Source: Loktanella sp. SALINAS62
GTDB lineage: Bacteria > Pseudomonadota > Alphaproteobacteria > Rhodobacterales > Rhodobacteraceae
NCBI RefSeq assembly: GCF_018263905.1
Contig: NZ_JAAFZU010000055.1
Span: forward strand, 1 to 64,000
Direction: 5' to 3'
DNA: 64,000 bases
Under the pieces are notes generated by a model, which did no database searches, was not told the origin of the DNA, and saw only the letters and a list, made by a program, of their open reading frames with translations. The position numbers and the translations under genes were made by a program. Below, in pieces: positions 56,024-64,000 of the stretch; the first letter of the stretch is position 1; each line of letters opens with the position of its first letter.

Positions 56024-56599
56024 TTATATTCCGCGCTGAAAATGCCCCACCGGACCGGCCTTGGCGGATGCGGCAAGCAGATCGAACGCGTAATCCGCGA
56101 CAGACCGGAAACAGATGACTTCCACTGTCTGCGGGTCGCGCAGCCAGAACGCGGCTGCGACCTGACCCAGGCGCGACCGGATGATCGTGCCGGGCTGCCA
56201 GACATCGGGGTGCAGATCCACCGGCGCAAGTTTGGCGATGACTTCACGGGCAAATGGGCCTTCGACCAGCATGACAGACCGCGCATCGGACACGTCGACG
56301 GCCAGATGATGCTGGCCCGCCATCGTTTTGGCGATCTTGTCAAGCGCGTCGCGGACGCCCGCATAGGGCACCATCACCAGCAATTCGTCGGGCGACATCC
56401 ACGCCAGCCCGGTATCGGCACCAAGCGTCACGGCATTGCGCCCCGGCATCTTTTGCCCGGTGATCTGCTTCAGCGTGCTGCCCAGTTTGCCATGTGACAG
56501 ATCACCCCGCAGGGTAATCATGCCGCGCAGCCCGGTGTCACGGATCTGAACCGACCCGCTGGTTTCGCGCTGGCGCAAGGCACTGATCGGTTCAGACAT
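56024..56599 (-). CDS. soxG: Sarcosine oxidase gamma subunit
   Basis: 191 residues from the ATG at 56597-56599. The start overlaps the soxA stop by eight bases (ATGTCTGA). The fold is GcvT-like, with LAWMSPDELLVMVPYAGV and VSDARSVMLVEGPFAREVIA typical for SoxG. It packs between alpha and beta subunits and has no active site of its own. Last gene of the sox operon. Confidence 0.93.
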   Translation of the reverse strand: MSEPISALRQRETSGSVQIRDTGLRGMITLRGDLSHGKLGSTLKQITGQKMPGRNAVTLGADTGLAWMSPDELLVMVPYAGVRDALDKIAKTMAGQHHLAVDVSDARSVMLVEGPFAREVIAKLAPVDLHPDVWQPGTIIRSRLGQVAAAFWLRDPQTVEVICFRSVADYAFDLLAASAKAGPVGHFQRGI

Positions 56600-59500
56600 T
56601 CTGCTTTTCTCCATCCTTGTCGAAGAACACCGGATCGACGATCCGCGCCTCCTGCGTGCCGCCGCCGTCCTTGGTAAAGGCGATGACCTCTCCCATGCGG
56701 TTGGGGCCGTTTTTCACCAGTCCCATGGCGATACCCCGACCCAGCGTCGGCGAATGATAGGTCGATGTGACGCGCCCTTGGGTATTGCGCTGCGCGTTGT
56801 CGTTTTCACCGATGTCCGGCGCATAGGCACCGTCGGCCAGCACCGACCCGTCAAGCGTTTCCAGACCCACCAGCTTCCAGCGATCCGGGCTTTGCATATG
56901 GTCGCGCAACTGGCCGCGTTTGCCCAGAAAGTCTGTCTTTTTCTTGCTGATGGCCCAGTCAAGGTTCAGGTCCTGCGGGATCACCGTACCGTCGGTTTCG
57001 TCCCCGATCATGATAAACCCTTTTTCGGCGCGCATGATGTGCAGCGCTTCGGTGCCATATGGCATGACAACCAGATCCTGCCCTGCCGCGGTCAAGGCAT
57101 CCCAGAATGCCGCCCCCTGCGACGCGGGCACCGCGATTTCGAACGACAATTCGCCGCTGAAACTGATACGGAAAATGCGGGCGTCGAAATCACCCAACCG
57201 GCCTTCGGTCCACTGCATGAAGGGCAGCCCGTCTTTCGACAGATCCAGATCGCCACCCAGCTTTTCCAGCAAGGTTCGCGCTTTGGGACCCACAACGGCG
57301 TATTGGGCAAATTGTTCGGTCACGTTGGCGACATAGACCTGCCAATCCCACCATTCGCACTGCAACCAGTCTTCCATGTGGGCATGGATACGGTCCGCAC
57401 CGCCGGTGGTGGTGTGGCAAAGCCATGTATCATCGTCCATCCGGGCGACGACACCGTCGTCCATCAGGAATCCGTTTTCGCTGCACATCAGGCCATAGCG
57501 GCATTTCCCAACCGCAAGATTGGACATCATGTTGGTATACATCATGTCCAGAAACTTGCCCGCATCCGGTCCCTTGACGATCAGCTTTCCCAATGTGCTG
57601 GCGTCCAGTAGCCCAATGTTTTCGCGCGTATTCTTGACCTCACGCATGACGGCGTCATGCACGGTTTCGGCCTCTCGCGGATAGGCATAGGGACGGCGCC
57701 AGTGACCGACAGGTTCGAAATCCGCGCCATTGTCTTCGTGCCAGTCATAGATTGGCGTCTTGCGGATAGGCTGGAACAGCTCGTCGCGCGCGACACCCGT
57801 TATCGCGGCCAGCGGCAGCGGCGTATAGGGCGGGCGGAACGTGGTGGTGCCAACATCCGGGATCGGCTTGTCCAACGCACCCGAAAGGGTCGCCAATCCG
57901 TTGATGTTACTTAGCTTTCCCTGATCGGTTGCCATGCCAAGCGTTGTATAGCGCTTTGTATGTTCGACGCTTTCGAACCCTTCTTGCGCGGCCAGTTGCA
58001 CGTCGCTGACTTTCACATCGTTCTGATAGTCGAGCCACATTTTTGCACGCATGTCATAGGTGGCCTGCGCAGGCATCAGCCAGACCGGTTCCATCGGATT
58101 TTCGACGGCGCAATCGCCCTGTGGGGCCGCGCCGATCTTTTTGTCAAAACCCAGATCGCGCACGGCCTGTTTGCCAGCGGCAAACCCATCCGCAACAGAT
58201 TCGGCGGTGTATAGATGACCATTCGCTGTGCCCGCGGCGCGCACAAACCCGGCCCCGTCCGCACCCAACGGCGGGCGATCAGGATCGGGCCGGAACATCG
58301 CCTGCGCGTCATCCCAGTGCAGTTTGCCACCGCAATGCGACCACAGATGCACAACCGGCGACCAGCCACCAGACATGGCGACACAATCGCATGCGATCTC
58401 TTCTTGCTTGCCACCGCTGCCGGACTGGTCGCAGACGACGACGCCGGTCACACGCTTGCCACCGTGGACGGCAGCGATACCCTTGCCCGTCAGAACACGG
58501 ATACCCTTGGCGCGGGCGCGTTCTGGCAGCTCTCCGTTCGCCTTGGCACGGGTGTCCAGGATGACGGGCACCGACAGTCCCGCGTCGATCAAGGTCAGCG
58601 CGGTCCTGTAGGCATCGTCGTTGTTTGTCACGACCACGGTGCGTTCACCCACCGCAACGCCATAATTGACAACGTAATCCCGCAGCGCGCTTGCCAAAAG
58701 AACGCCCGGCACATCGTTGTAAGCAAACGACAAAGGCCGCTCGATCGCGCCGGTCGCTGTGACGATGCGGCCCGCCCGCACCCGCCACAGACGTTGGCGC
58801 GGACCGTCGGATTTCGACAGATGATCGGTAAGCTGTTCGTTACACAAGGCATAGCCGTGATCATAGATGCCAGCGCCCTGCGTCCGTGTGCGCATCGTCA
58901 CGTTCGGCATGCCGTTCAGCGTCGCAAGCGTGTTGTCGATCCAGTCCTGCGCGTCCTGTCCGTCGATACGCGGCTGATCGACAATGGCACGTCCGCCCCA
59001 CGCGGCTGTCTGTTCCACCAGCAGCACCCGTGCGTCAGCCTTGGCCGCCGCCAACGCAGCGGCCAGTCCAGAAATTCCACCACCAATAACAAGCACATCC
59101 ACGTTGACGTTAAAGTGTTCGTAGGTGTGATCGTCCGCTGTTTCCGGCGCCGCGCCCAAGCCCGCTGATTTACGGATGATCGGCTCGTAGACATGTTTCC
59201 AGAACGCACGCGGCTGAATGAAGGTCTTGTAGTAAAACCCTGCGGGCAGGAAACGCGACAGCTTGGAATTGATGACGCCGACGTCGTATTCAAGGCTGGG
59301 CCAGTGGTTTTGCGATTTCGCAACAAGCCCGTCCGTCAGTTCGACCTGCGTGACCCGGTGGTTGGGTTCCTGACGGTCGCCCCGGCCCAATTCCACCAGC
59401 GCATTGGGTTCTTCGGCGCCCGACGCGATTAAACCACGTGGGCGGTGATATTTAAACGACCGCCCCAGCAACAATTGGTCATTGGCCAGCAAGGCAGATG

Positions 59501-59600
59501 CCAGCGTATCGCCACGATAACCGCGCATCCGTTTGCCGTTGAATGTGAAATGAACGGGCCGGTTCTTGGCAATCAGGCGGCCTTGGTTGGTCAGTCTCAT
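56592..59600 (-). CDS. soxA: Sarcosine oxidase alpha subunit
   Basis: 1002 residues. The N-terminal part with FTFNGKRMRGYRGDTLASAL is followed by a dinucleotide domain (VIGGGISGLAAALAAAKAD, glycines near 173-178) that binds NAD+. The C-terminal half (about 600-1000) is an aminomethyltransferase-like domain (GcvT type) that transfers the one-carbon unit to tetrahydrofolate. The complex oxidises sarcosine to glycine, 5,10-methylene-THF and peroxide. Start overlaps the soxD stop by four bases. Confidence 0.97.
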   Translation of the reverse strand: MRLTNQGRLIAKNRPVHFTFNGKRMRGYRGDTLASALLANDQLLLGRSFKYHRPRGLIASGAEEPNALVELGRGDRQEPNHRVTQVELTDGLVAKSQNHWPSLEYDVGVINSKLSRFLPAGFYYKTFIQPRAFWKHVYEPIIRKSAGLGAAPETADDHTYEHFNVNVDVLVIGGGISGLAAALAAAKADARVLLVEQTAAWGGRAIVDQPRIDGQDAQDWIDNTLATLNGMPNVTMRTRTQGAGIYDHGYALCNEQLTDHLSKSDGPRQRLWRVRAGRIVTATGAIERPLSFAYNDVPGVLLASALRDYVVNYGVAVGERTVVVTNNDDAYRTALTLIDAGLSVPVILDTRAKANGELPERARAKGIRVLTGKGIAAVHGGKRVTGVVVCDQSGSGGKQEEIACDCVAMSGGWSPVVHLWSHCGGKLHWDDAQAMFRPDPDRPPLGADGAGFVRAAGTANGHLYTAESVADGFAAGKQAVRDLGFDKKIGAAPQGDCAVENPMEPVWLMPAQATYDMRAKMWLDYQNDVKVSDVQLAAQEGFESVEHTKRYTTLGMATDQGKLSNINGLATLSGALDKPIPDVGTTTFRPPYTPLPLAAITGVARDELFQPIRKTPIYDWHEDNGADFEPVGHWRRPYAYPREAETVHDAVMREVKNTRENIGLLDASTLGKLIVKGPDAGKFLDMMYTNMMSNLAVGKCRYGLMCSENGFLMDDGVVARMDDDTWLCHTTTGGADRIHAHMEDWLQCEWWDWQVYVANVTEQFAQYAVVGPKARTLLEKLGGDLDLSKDGLPFMQWTEGRLGDFDARIFRISFSGELSFEIAVPASQGAAFWDALTAAGQDLVVMPYGTEALHIMRAEKGFIMIGDETDGTVIPQDLNLDWAISKKKTDFLGKRGQLRDHMQSPDRWKLVGLETLDGSVLADGAYAPDIGENDNAQRNTQGRVTSTYHSPTLGRGIAMGLVKNGPNRMGEVIAFTKDGGGTQEARIVDPVFFDKDGEKQNV

Positions 59601-59902
59601 GCCTGCGCCTCTTTGATCGCGTTCATAATATCATGGGGCGGTTCGGTGGTTTGCGCGCTGTAGGTGCCATAGACCTGCAGCGTGGCCGTGTTGCGGGCCG
59701 CCAGAAACCACTTGCCGCAGCCATAGGCGTGGCGCCAGCGTTCAAAATGCACACCCTTGGGGTTTTCGCGCATGAACAGATATTGTTCAAACGCTTCGGC
59801 GTCGGCATCCGGCCCGACCCGTTTCAGATGCGCTTCGCCGCCGGGATGAAGATCAGTTTCATCCACGTCACGACCACAATAGGGACAGTGCAAGATCAGC
59901 AT
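59597..59902 (-). CDS. soxD: Sarcosine oxidase delta subunit
   Basis: 101 residues from the ATG at 59900-59902, MLILHCPYCGRDVDETDLHP. The zinc site is CPYCG near residues 6-9 and HAYGCGKWF near 59-67, both in the normal order. The longer frame upstream has no family similarity. It stabilises the alpha subunit. Confidence 0.95.
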   Translation of the reverse strand: MLILHCPYCGRDVDETDLHPGGEAHLKRVGPDADAEAFEQYLFMRENPKGVHFERWRHAYGCGKWFLAARNTATLQVYGTYSAQTTEPPHDIMNAIKEAQA

Positions 59903-59995
59903 GAGGACCTCTTGGCAAAGCGTTGATTTGATAAAATAAAACCGCACGCACCCAGCAGGTGCGCGCGGCTGTAGCGCGTCGCGGTCAAAGACGGA

Positions 59996-60406
59996 TCAGT
60001 TGCCTGTCTGACCTTCAACAGGTTCGTCAGCAGGGGCCGTGTCTTCAAACGTCGTGTCGTCCATGGCTGGATTTTCGACGCCTTCAGTCGTGTCCAGCAC
60101 TCCATCGTCAGCCGGGACAGTATCGGCTTCTCCGGTTGCGTCAGGTATGGCGGACGTGACCGGCTCCCCGGCGGGATCGGCGCCACCGAACAGAACGAAC
60201 GCGATGATCGCCAGCACGATGACGACGCCACCGATGATATAGGCCATATTGGACCCACCGCCGCCGCCGCCGCCACCACTGCGCCTGTTGCGATCGTTGG
60301 CGGGGTCGACATTGGATGGATTGGGACGGTTCGGATCGGGGTCGATCGGACGCGTCCGGTCTGTCGATCGGGCCGACCGCGGGGGGTTGTTGTTTGGATC
60401 GGACAT
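59996..60406 (-). CDS. Single-pass glycine-rich membrane protein inside the sox operon, unknown
   Basis: 136 residues from the ATG at 60404-60406, behind AAAGGAG. A Pro/Asn/Arg/Asp-rich N-terminus (about 1-42) is followed by a run of eight glycines, one membrane helix (MAYIIGGVVIVLAIIAFVLF, about 54-73) and an acidic C-terminal tail rich in Asp/Glu/Thr/Pro. It stands between soxB and soxD with 94-base gaps on both sides, in the operon direction. It has no sequence link to sarcosine oxidase. A membrane tether or unrelated passenger are both possible. Confidence 0.8.
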   Translation of the reverse strand: MSDPNNNPPRSARSTDRTRPIDPDPNRPNPSNVDPANDRNRRSGGGGGGGGSNMAYIIGGVVIVLAIIAFVLFGGADPAGEPVTSAIPDATGEADTVPADDGVLDTTEGVENPAMDDTTFEDTAPADEPVEGQTGN

Positions 60407-60500
60407 GGGTGGTCGCTCCTTTTGGTTGCATCTGCACCCAAAACGACAAGACACCCCGCGTTGTTCCGACGCAGCACAACCTTATGGTGCGTTTGCCCCA

Positions 60501-61757
60501 TCAGTGCGCAACCCCGGCTGCGACGGATTCGTCAATGAACTTACCCTGACGGAACCGGAACATTGAAAATTCTTCTGTCAGGGGTGAATGCCCCTTGGCC
60601 ACCAGTTCGGCCATTGCCCAGCCCGACCCCGGAATCGCCTTGAACCCGCCGGTGCCCCAGCCGCAGTTGACGAAGATGCCGTCGACCGGCGTTTTCGACA
60701 GGATCGGGGACCGGTCCCCGGTCACATCCACGATGCCGCCCCACTGGCGCAGCATTTTCAGCCGCCCGACGATGGGAAAGGTTTCGACAAGCGCGCGGAC
60801 GGTTTCTTCGATGTGATGAAAAGATCCGCGCTGCGTGTAGTTGTTGTAACCGTCGGTGCCGCCGCCAATGACCATTTCGCCCTTGTCGGATTGCGACAGA
60901 TAGCCGTGCACGGTGTTCGCCATAACGACCACATCCATGCACGGTTTGATCGGTTCGCTGACCAGCGCCTGCAGTGCCACGGATTCAATCGGCAACTGGA
61001 ACCCGGCCTTTTGCGCCAACACGCTGGCGTGCCCGGCCACGACCATCGCCAGCTTGTCACACTGGATATCGCCGCGCGTGGTCGTGACGCCTGTGACGCG
61101 GCCGTCGGATGTCTGCACGCCGGTGACTTCACACTGCTGAATGATGTCCATGCCCATGTCGGAACAGGCCCGTGCATAGCCCCACGCCACCGCGTCGTGA
61201 CGCGCCGTGCCGCCGCGCGCCTGCCACAGCGCACCCAGAACGGGATAGCGCGGGCCGTCGATGTTCATGATCGGGCACAACTCCTTGACCCGTTCTGGTG
61301 TGATGAATTCGGTCGTGACGCCTTGCAGGCTGTTGGCATGCGCGGTGCGCTGATAGCCGCGGATTTCGTGCTGGGTCTGCGCCAGCATCATCACGCCGCG
61401 CGGGCTGAACATGACGTTGTAGTTCAGATCCTGGCTCATGGTTTCGTACAGGCTGCGCGATTTTTCATAAATCGCCGCCGACGGGTCCTGCAAATAGTTC
61501 GACCGGATAATGGTCGTGTTCCGGCCGGTATTGCCGCCGCCCAGCCAGCCTTTTTCAATCACGGCAACATTGGTGATGCCAAAGTTCTTGCCAAGGTAAT
61601 AGGCCGTCGCAAGGCCGTGGCCACCAGCGCCGACGACGATCACGTCGTAGCGGGCCTTTGGCTCGGCCCGACCCCAGGCGCGGGTCCAGCCAGTGTGCTG
61701 GCGAAAGGCCTCTCTGGCCACGGCAAAGGCGGAATAGCGTTTCAATCGAGACCTCAT
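60501..61757 (-). CDS. soxB: Sarcosine oxidase beta subunit
   Basis: 418 residues. The FAD site is DVIVVGAGGHGLATAYYLG (glycines near 43-48), and H187 in RGGTARHDAVAWG is the probable covalent FMN ligand. The C-terminal WGTGGFKAIPGSGWAMAEL closes the substrate pocket. It carries the amine-oxidising site of the heterotetramer. First gene of the operon; the promoter should lie in 61758-61915 together with that of ccmI. Confidence 0.97.
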   Translation of the reverse strand: MRSRLKRYSAFAVAREAFRQHTGWTRAWGRAEPKARYDVIVVGAGGHGLATAYYLGKNFGITNVAVIEKGWLGGGNTGRNTTIIRSNYLQDPSAAIYEKSRSLYETMSQDLNYNVMFSPRGVMMLAQTQHEIRGYQRTAHANSLQGVTTEFITPERVKELCPIMNIDGPRYPVLGALWQARGGTARHDAVAWGYARACSDMGMDIIQQCEVTGVQTSDGRVTGVTTTRGDIQCDKLAMVVAGHASVLAQKAGFQLPIESVALQALVSEPIKPCMDVVVMANTVHGYLSQSDKGEMVIGGGTDGYNNYTQRGSFHHIEETVRALVETFPIVGRLKMLRQWGGIVDVTGDRSPILSKTPVDGIFVNCGWGTGGFKAIPGSGWAMAELVAKGHSPLTEEFSMFRFRQGKFIDESVAAGVAH

Positions 61758-61915
61758 TGCGCAGGGTTTCTGTAGTGGTCTTTGGACTGAAGCGGCTTAG
61801 CGCACGTCACTGACAGCGGCAAGAGATGCAGGATTTGCGACATTGCCCTGTGCGCCGACGTCGCAGTGTGTGGCTTGGTCTTTCAAGTGGCCGATACAGC
61901 GGCTAAACACGCCGC

Positions 61916-63109
61916 ATGTTTTGGTTGATTTGCACAATGATGACCCTGTGTGTGGCCGCCTATCTGGCGACACCGCTTTTGCGTGGTCAGACCGACGACG
62001 CGCAGTCGTCAGACATGACCATCTACAAGGGGCAGTTGGCAGAAGTGGACCGCGACGTCGAACGCGGCGTTCTGGCCCCCGAAGACGCAGAGCGCGCAAA
62101 AACAGAAATCTCGCGCCGTTTGCTGGCCGCATCACGGACCGTGCGGCGTTCAGGCACTGCACCCGTGGCCGTAAACCGCGGGTTGGCCATCGCAACGCTG
62201 GTGCTGCTTGCCGTGTTGGGTGGCTGGATTTACATGTCCGTCGGTGCGCCAGGTGCTGCCGACCAGCCGCTGAGCCTGCGACTGGCGATTGCCGATGAAA
62301 TACGGGCCACCCGCCCCAGCCAGGACGCATTGGAAGCGGCAGCGCCGCCCGGTATTCCGCCCGATGTGCCAGAAGACTACACAGCGCAGATCGAACAGTT
62401 GCGCGTGATCGTGCCGACCCGGCCCGATGATCTGGAAGGTTGGACGCTGTTGGCCTATCACGAAGCGCAGCTGCGCAACTTTGGCGATGCGGCGCGGGCG
62501 CAGGCCCGGGTCGTGGACCTGAAAGGGAACACCGTGGAAACCGCCGATCTGGTGCAACTGGCCGATCTGCTGGTGATCGCTGCCGATGGCATTATTTCCC
62601 CCGAAGCGGAAAATGTGACCCGCCTGATCCTTGACCGCGACCCAAACAATGTACCTGGCCGCTATTTCATGGGCGCGCTTTATGGCCAGACAGGGCGCCC
62701 CGACATCGCGTTTCGTATGTGGCGCCCATTGGTCGAAAGTGGCGCGCAGGGCTTTCATGTCGACATGGCCCGCAGCCAGATTGAAGACGCGGCCTTTCGC
62801 GCCGGTGTCGAATACGTTTTGCCCGAAACCGGTGGCCCGACGGCTGCGGAAATCGCCGCAGCCACCGATATGACCGACGAAGACCGCAACGCGATGATCG
62901 GCGGTATGGTCAACCGGCTGGCGGAACGGCTTGGCTCTCAGGGCGGGTCCGCTGCCGACTGGGCGCGGCTGATCGCCGCCTATGGCGTGCTGGGTGAAAC
63001 CGAATCGGCCGCCGGTGTCTGGGCAGAAGCACAACGCGTCTTTGCCGATGACACTGCCGCCATCGATGCGCTACGCACGGCTGCACAAACGGCGGGCGTC
63101 GCGGAATGA
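61916..63109 (+). CDS. ccmI: Cytochrome c biogenesis protein CcmI
   Basis: 397 residues. Two membrane helices (about 1-20 and 81-103) enclose a cytoplasmic loop with the leucine-zipper-like [20 protein letters not shown], and a periplasmic TPR domain follows (about 150-390). CcmI hands apocytochrome c to the CcmFH ligase. It lies 30 kb from ccmABCDG, and ccmE, F and H are absent from the window. ruvX starts inside its last codons (ATGA). Confidence 0.92.
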   Translation: MFWLICTMMTLCVAAYLATPLLRGQTDDAQSSDMTIYKGQLAEVDRDVERGVLAPEDAERAKTEISRRLLAASRTVRRSGTAPVAVNRGLAIATLVLLAVLGGWIYMSVGAPGAADQPLSLRLAIADEIRATRPSQDALEAAAPPGIPPDVPEDYTAQIEQLRVIVPTRPDDLEGWTLLAYHEAQLRNFGDAARAQARVVDLKGNTVETADLVQLADLLVIAADGIISPEAENVTRLILDRDPNNVPGRYFMGALYGQTGRPDIAFRMWRPLVESGAQGFHVDMARSQIEDAAFRAGVEYVLPETGGPTAAEIAAATDMTDEDRNAMIGGMVNRLAERLGSQGGSAADWARLIAAYGVLGETESAAGVWAEAQRVFADDTAAIDALRTAAQTAGVAE

Positions 63110-63582
63110 TCTGCACCGACGTCGGTGATTTCGTGCCCGCCGTGCCACCAATGGGCGCGCTGGCGGGGCTGGATCTGGGGACGGTGACCATTGGTGTTGC
63201 GATATCCGACGTGCTGCGCGGTGTCGCCACCCCGCTGGAAACCATCCGGCGCAAGAAGTTCGGGATCGATGCGGCAAAACTGCTCGACCTGTGCCAGCGG
63301 CGCGCGGTTGGCGGTCTGGTACTGGGTCTGCCACTGAACATGGACGGCAGCGAAGGTCCGCGCTGTCAGGCGACCCGCGCCTTTGCCCGCAATCTGGAAC
63401 GGCTGACCGATCTGCCGATCACATTCTGGGATGAACGGCTGTCCACCGTCGCCGCCGAACGCGCATTGATCGAGGCCGATACATCACGTGCCAAACGTGC
63501 GCAGGTCATCGACCATGTCGCCGCAGCCTATATCCTGCAAGGGGCGCTGGACCGCATGTCACACATAAGGCGCAACGCATGA
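63106..63582 (+). CDS. ruvX: RuvX/YqgF Holliday-junction resolvase-like protein
   Basis: 158 residues. [19 protein letters not shown] gives the RNase H-like first catalytic Asp, [16 protein letters not shown] the second region, and [14 protein letters not shown] the later acidic residue. The family is needed for 16S rRNA 5' processing. Overlaps of four bases with ccmI and the DUF1289 gene show one operon. Confidence 0.94.
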   Translation: MICTDVGDFVPAVPPMGALAGLDLGTVTIGVAISDVLRGVATPLETIRRKKFGIDAAKLLDLCQRRAVGGLVLGLPLNMDGSEGPRCQATRAFARNLERLTDLPITFWDERLSTVAAERALIEADTSRAKRAQVIDHVAAAYILQGALDRMSHIRRNA

Positions 63583-63806
63583 CCGACCGGATCTGGAAAC
63601 GCGACGAAATCGACAGCCCCTGCACAAAGGTCTGCGTGATCGAACCCCGCAGCAGGCTGTGCACCGGATGTCTGCGCAGCATCGACGAAATCGGCAGCTG
63701 GTCGTCGATGACGCCGGACGTCCGGCGCGCCATCATGGAAGAGCTGCCCAGCCGCCGGGGGCAATTGACAAAACGGCGTGGCGGTCGCGCGGGGCGTCTG
63801 GGCTAG
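63579..63806 (+). CDS. DUF1289 cysteine-rich small protein
   Basis: 75 residues with four cysteines in [20 protein letters not shown], the DUF1289 pattern that may bind a metal or Fe-S cluster. The following [20 protein letters not shown] is the conserved second half of the domain. It follows ruvX with a four-base overlap; its stop overlaps the next, opposite gene. Confidence 0.93.
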   Translation: MTDRIWKRDEIDSPCTKVCVIEPRSRLCTGCLRSIDEIGSWSSMTPDVRRAIMEELPSRRGQLTKRRGGRAGRLG

Positions 63807-64000
63807 ACCTGCATCAACCGTTTGCCGATACGCGGCATCCGCGCTTTTTTCATCAAGGCGCGGATGGTCCACGGTTCAGGTGACAGGCGGTTCGCCTCTG
63901 CCAGTACCTTGTCAGCCAGCGTCGCCACAACGTCCGGCTGTTCATCATGAAACCGTAACAGCAGGCCGTCGGGGTCTGATCGGAACAGACCCTCCTCTGC
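63803..64000 (-). CDS. C-terminal fragment of an unrecognised protein, partial
   Basis: The minus strand has an open frame from the right edge to TAG at 63803-63805, giving 65 residues that end [15 protein letters not shown]. The piece is helical and basic at its end. Codon use resembles neighbours, and the stop overlaps that of the DUF1289 gene, so it is a real gene tail, but the family cannot be named from this part. Confidence 0.65.
   Translation of the reverse strand, partial: AEEGLFRSDPDGLLLRFHDEQPDVVATLADKVLAEANRLSPEPWTIRALMKKARMPRIGKRLMQV

Noticed and set aside
60258-60285. CCG-type trinucleotide run that looks like a microsatellite
   Set aside because: It encodes the glycine run of the 136-residue membrane protein and is not a separate repeat element, though slippage is possible.

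Overview
The window reads as chromosomal DNA of a marine alphaproteobacterium of the Rhodobacteraceae (Roseobacter-type). The basis is high GC, the trgA-trgB-cysK tellurite locus first described in Rhodobacter, an AcuI-type acrylyl-CoA reductase, heterotetrameric sarcosine oxidase soxBDAG, two BCCT osmolyte transporters, and the run yajC-secD-secF-ccmABCDG beside serS. The genus cannot be fixed from these data. About 62 protein genes and one tRNA are supported. Coding density is high, and many neighbours overlap by 4 or 8 bases.

Layout. 1-860: the start of an integrated element, with a DUF6538-type tyrosine recombinase running off the left edge, twin direct repeats before it, and tRNA-Ser(GGA) as the likely attachment gene. 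1.0-11.1 kb: an AI-2E-family exporter, then on the minus strand trgA-trgB-cysK-mscS-alaX-small membrane protein, a CFA-synthase-like methyltransferase and a photolyase. 11.1-16.5 kb: acuI and two BCCT carriers, then a DinB-like protein with a possible 31-residue upstream ORF. 16.7-27.1 kb: mixed housekeeping and accessory genes: a periplasmic binding protein without a transporter, an Ntn acylase, a GGDEF protein, bioY, a DUF6314 protein, purB with a 51-residue exported peptide behind it, a FliG-like protein away from any flagellar locus, an LpxL-like acyltransferase and a DUF1223 protein. 27.3-38.5 kb: acnA, cytochrome c maturation genes ccmABCDG downstream of yajC-secDF, serS and a TspO-like membrane protein. 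38.5-42.1 kb: yfgM-like, bamB, der. 42.3-48.4 kb: an RND efflux pair with an unusually long permease, and a Bcr/CflA-type MFS exporter. 48.5-55.9 kb: an Atm1-like ABC exporter, a LysM protein, a LOG-family protein, RarD, a host-attachment-family protein with a tiny acidic partner, a serine/threonine dehydratase and sodB. 56.0-61.8 kb: soxB-(membrane protein)-soxD-soxA-soxG. 61.9-64 kb: ccmI, ruvX, a DUF1289 protein and the tail of an unrecognised gene.

How the genes may work together. The BCCT carriers could import betaine-type compounds. Sarcosine oxidase would oxidise the sarcosine formed when glycine betaine is demethylated. AcuI detoxifies acrylyl-CoA, as in DMSP catabolism, but no DMSP lyase is visible here. 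The ccm genes, Atm1-like exporter, SodB and aconitase fit an aerobic metabolism rich in haem and Fe-S proteins. Nothing in the window is clearly a wholly new defence or mobile system. The least explained items are the 136-residue membrane protein inside the sarcosine oxidase operon, the 51-residue exported peptide after purB, the enlarged RND permease, the orphan FliG-like protein and several palindromes in promoter regions.
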